A stretch of DNA of 7,444 nt from JAHEEL01 sp963785245. Lineage in GTDB: Bacteria; Actinomycetota; Acidimicrobiia; Spongiisociales; UBA5794. Position numbers and translations under genes: made by a program. Shown piece by piece: positions 6,263-7,444 of this stretch. How positions within the stretch are numbered: position 1 is the stretch's first letter; the number at the start of each line of letters is the position of its first letter. Location of the stretch: the NCBI GenBank assembly GCA_963785245.1, contig CAWAUO010000008.1, positions 1 through 7,444 of the forward strand. Direction: 5' to 3'. The notes under the pieces are model-generated. The model saw only the letters and a list, made by a program, of their open reading frames with translations, did not search any database and was not told the origin of the DNA.

Positions 6263-6768
6263 CCGACTTCACCGTGGCGATTGTGGAATGCCACGTCCTG
6301 CATCGGCTTCCGTCCACCAGGAGGACGCGGGACGGTGTCCTCGGCCGGGTAGCCGAGCGCGACGGCATACCGGCATCGTACCCCCTCGGGCAGTCCGAGG
6401 ACGATCGCCGCCTCGTCCGTGCGGTGCAGTGTGATTGGACAGGACGCGATCCCGAGAGCGTCGGCGGCCAGCATCAGGTTCTGCGCGAGCCGGCCGGTGT
6501 CGAACTCAGTCCCTCCCGGCTCCTCAACGAGCGCAATGGCGACCGGTGCATTCTTGACCGGGCCGGTGAAGCTTCCGCAGGCGGCGAGGCGCTCCTTCTG
6601 ATCTCCGTCCACGACGATGAACGACCAGTTCTGTAGGTTCTTGCTGCTCCCCGTCCAGCGGGCGGCCTCGAGCAGCTTCGTGAGATCGGCTTCGGTCAGG
6701 GGTTTGTCGAGGTAGGTGCGGTGGGCCCGCAGTGCGAGGATTCGGCCGTAGACGTCGTTGGTGCTCAT
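6259..6768 (-). CDS. Short nitroreductase-family FMN-dependent oxidoreductase
   Basis: Members are FMN flavoenzymes using NAD(P)H on nitro compounds, quinones or unknown substrates; the true substrate here cannot be assigned. The 169-residue product carries the N-terminal RAHRTY FMN-phosphate motif (14-19), ARWTGSSKNLQNWSFIVV (36-53, the S..N.Q.W flavin-contact block), GRLAQNLMLAADALGIAS (92-109), ALGYP (137-141) and GGRKP (151-155). It is at the short end of the family, lacking insertions between the core elements. ATG 6768 has no Shine-Dalgarno but TACGCT lies 6 nt upstream, suggesting a leaderless transcript. Its stop overlaps the GTG of the murI-macro gene (GTGA, 6259-6262), so it heads that run and the two are probably translated together. 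It begins just after the terminator of the SHOCT gene, so it is likely the first gene of its operon. Confidence 0.92.
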   Translation of the reverse strand: MSTNDVYGRILALRAHRTYLDKPLTEADLTKLLEAARWTGSSKNLQNWSFIVVDGDQKERLAACGSFTGPVKNAPVAIALVEEPGGTEFDTGRLAQNLMLAADALGIASCPITLHRTDEAAIVLGLPEGVRCRYAVALGYPAEDTVPRPPGGRKPMQDVAFHNRHGEVG

Positions 6769-6774
6769 GGTTCA

Positions 6775-6780
6775 AGCGTA
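6775..6780 (-). promoter_or_regulatory. Candidate -10 box of a leaderless promoter heading the operon
   Basis: TACGCT ends exactly 6 nt before the nitroreductase ATG. TTGCAC, overlapping the T-rich end of the upstream terminator, is the only -35-like sequence, and its spacer (20 nt) is longer than ideal. The position just downstream of a terminator supports a promoter here. Confidence 0.42.
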
Positions 6781-6804
6781 GACGGGCACCGTCAGCGATC
6801 GTGC

Positions 6805-6837
6805 AAAGAGAAAGGGACCGGGCAGAGCCCGGTCCCT
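6805..6837 (-). terminator. Intrinsic terminator of the SHOCT-domain gene
   Basis: On the minus strand an 11-bp perfect stem with a 3-nt loop (AGGGACCGGGC on the plus strand, 6813-6823, pairing with 6827-6837) is followed by TTTCTCTTTG. It lies 22 nt after the stop of the 6860-7234 gene and before the nitroreductase start. Confidence 0.85.
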
Positions 6838-6859
6838 CAACTCGTTCGATTCGTTCGGC

Positions 6860-7234
6860 TCAGCCGAGGAGCTTTGCCTTCTGAGCGTTGTACTCGTCGT
6901 CCGTGAGCTTGCCGGCGTCGTGAAGATCCGAGAGGGTCTTCAACTGGTCGGCCGTGTTCTCGGTTCCGGCGACGTTCTTGATGTAGCTGTCCTGGGCGTC
7001 CTGAGCAGCCTTCGCATACTCATACTGACGCTCGTGCATCTTGCTGCCATTGGCGATCAGGTAGACCAGAACGCCGAGGAACGGGAGCAGCAGCACGAAG
7101 ATAACCCATCCAGCCTTTGCCCAGCCGGACATCGGGCTCCGGAAGATGTCAACGAAGATCGTGATGAGCAGCCAGATCCACATGACGAACAGGAAGAACC
7201 AGATCATCGCGAAGAAAATGTCCAACAGTGGCAC
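6860..7234 (-). CDS. Small membrane protein: PLD-nuclease-N-like two-helix domain plus C-terminal SHOCT domain
   Basis: The 124-residue product has two strongly hydrophobic segments. Residues 6-30 are rich in Phe/Trp/Ile. Residues 42-61 (GWVIFVLLLPFLGVLVYLIA) have the W...LLP.LG...Y pattern of the PLDc_N-type two-helix domain. A charged, Ala/Tyr-rich linker (64-92) leads to a SHOCT motif (96-123; LKTLSDLHDAGKLTDDEYNAQKAKLL), a short two-helix module common at the C termini of small membrane proteins and probably an oligomerisation element. No catalytic phospholipase residues exist, so it is not an enzyme as far as can be seen. The start is GTG at 7234, with AGAGG (7241-7245) 6 nt upstream; ATG at codon 10 would cut into the first helix. 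It has its own terminator downstream, so it is probably monocistronic or the end of a transcript. Role unknown; a link to the envelope is inference. Confidence 0.88.
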   Translation of the reverse strand: MPLLDIFFAMIWFFLFVMWIWLLITIFVDIFRSPMSGWAKAGWVIFVLLLPFLGVLVYLIANGSKMHERQYEYAKAAQDAQDSYIKNVAGTENTADQLKTLSDLHDAGKLTDDEYNAQKAKLLG

Positions 7235-7365
7235 GTGTTACCTCTTTCGTGTCGGCCGACAGTTTTGGTCGTCGGCGCGTTTCCTGCGGGGAGCGTAGGG
7301 ACGAATGCGCCCACAGTGCGCGCCGCAAGAGGAATCCTACCGTCGCCCTCGACCGCACATGAAGC
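7235..7365 (-). promoter_or_regulatory. Gap upstream of the SHOCT gene: weak -10 candidate and a short palindrome
   Basis: This 131-nt gap is the longest in the window. It contains TAGGAT (7334-7339, minus strand) as a possible -10, and a 10-bp palindrome GTCGGCCGAC (7251-7260) that can also pair as a 6-bp hairpin with GTCGGC at 7271-7276. The palindrome lies a few bases before the Shine-Dalgarno, so it could be an operator or leader structure. Neither assignment is strong. Confidence 0.2.
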
Positions 7366-7444
7366 CTAGAAGGACTCCACCGGCAGGTCCATCAGGCCCC
7401 CGTCCTCGGCCTCCGCGAGTTCGCGCCGCAGCTTCGCCTTCGGC
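7366..7444 (-). CDS. C-terminal end of an unidentified protein (gene starts outside the window)
   Basis: Reading back from TAG at 7366-7368 gives 25 in-frame residues ending GLMDLPVESF, preceded by a charged helical KAKLRRELAEAEDG stretch. Nearly every third codon position is G or C, as in the neighbouring genes, which supports real coding. A second frame is also open over this short span, so the call rests on codon bias. The family cannot be recognised from so few residues. Confidence 0.6.
   Translation of the reverse strand, partial: PKAKLRRELAEAEDGGLMDLPVESF

Noticed and set aside
4991..6352. 453-codon open frame on the plus strand, antisense to the whole MurI-macro gene
   Set aside because: It mirrors a GC-rich gene with clear motifs on the other strand. 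Its own translation is Arg/Gly/Asp-rich with no recognisable domain. Long antisense frames are expected at this base composition.
7251..7276. Hairpin GCCGAC/GTCGGC as a terminator or riboswitch
   Set aside because: The stem is only 6 bp with a 10-nt loop and no T-tract, and no riboswitch core is recognisable. It is kept only as a weak leader or operator candidate.

Overview
The window is GC-rich bacterial DNA. Every gene I can support lies on the minus strand, so transcription runs from high to low coordinates. The protein families, the GC-rich third codon positions and several starts with no Shine-Dalgarno but a TANNNT hexamer 6-7 nt upstream suggest a high-GC actinobacterium, perhaps an uncultured acidimicrobial-type lineage. 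That placement is inference: there is no rRNA or other strong taxonomic marker here.

In the direction of transcription, the window opens with the last codons of an unidentified gene (7366-7444). Next is a small two-helix membrane protein with a C-terminal SHOCT domain (6860-7234), closed by a good intrinsic terminator (6805-6837). A tightly packed run then begins: a short nitroreductase (6259-6768), a glutamate racemase fused in frame to a macro domain (4958-6262), pyrroline-5-carboxylate reductase proC (4114-4938) and a monofunctional proline dehydrogenase (3206-4117). Two junctions in this run are 4-nt start/stop overlaps (GTGA and ATGA), so translation is probably coupled. The genes share the glutamate/P5C/proline node: racemase on glutamate, ProC making proline, PRODH oxidising it back to P5C.

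After PRODH come two envelope-stress genes. The first encodes a secreted-then-anchored protein with a TPM/Rv1476-like extracytoplasmic domain, one membrane helix and a long Pro- then Ser/Arg-rich tail (2076-3170). The second encodes a PspA/IM30-family membrane-remodelling protein (1248-2021). The window ends inside nifJ, pyruvate:ferredoxin oxidoreductase, of which 392 N-terminal residues are present (1-1176).

The most unusual item is the MurI-macro fusion. Both racemase cysteines and the ADP-ribose-binding loops of the macro domain are intact in one uninterrupted frame with almost no linker. Other points of interest are the coupling of two opposing proline enzymes, the TPM-PspA pair, and the leaderless-type starts. 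I saw no tRNA, rRNA, CRISPR array, insertion sequence or attachment site. The longest gene-free stretch is about 130 nt.
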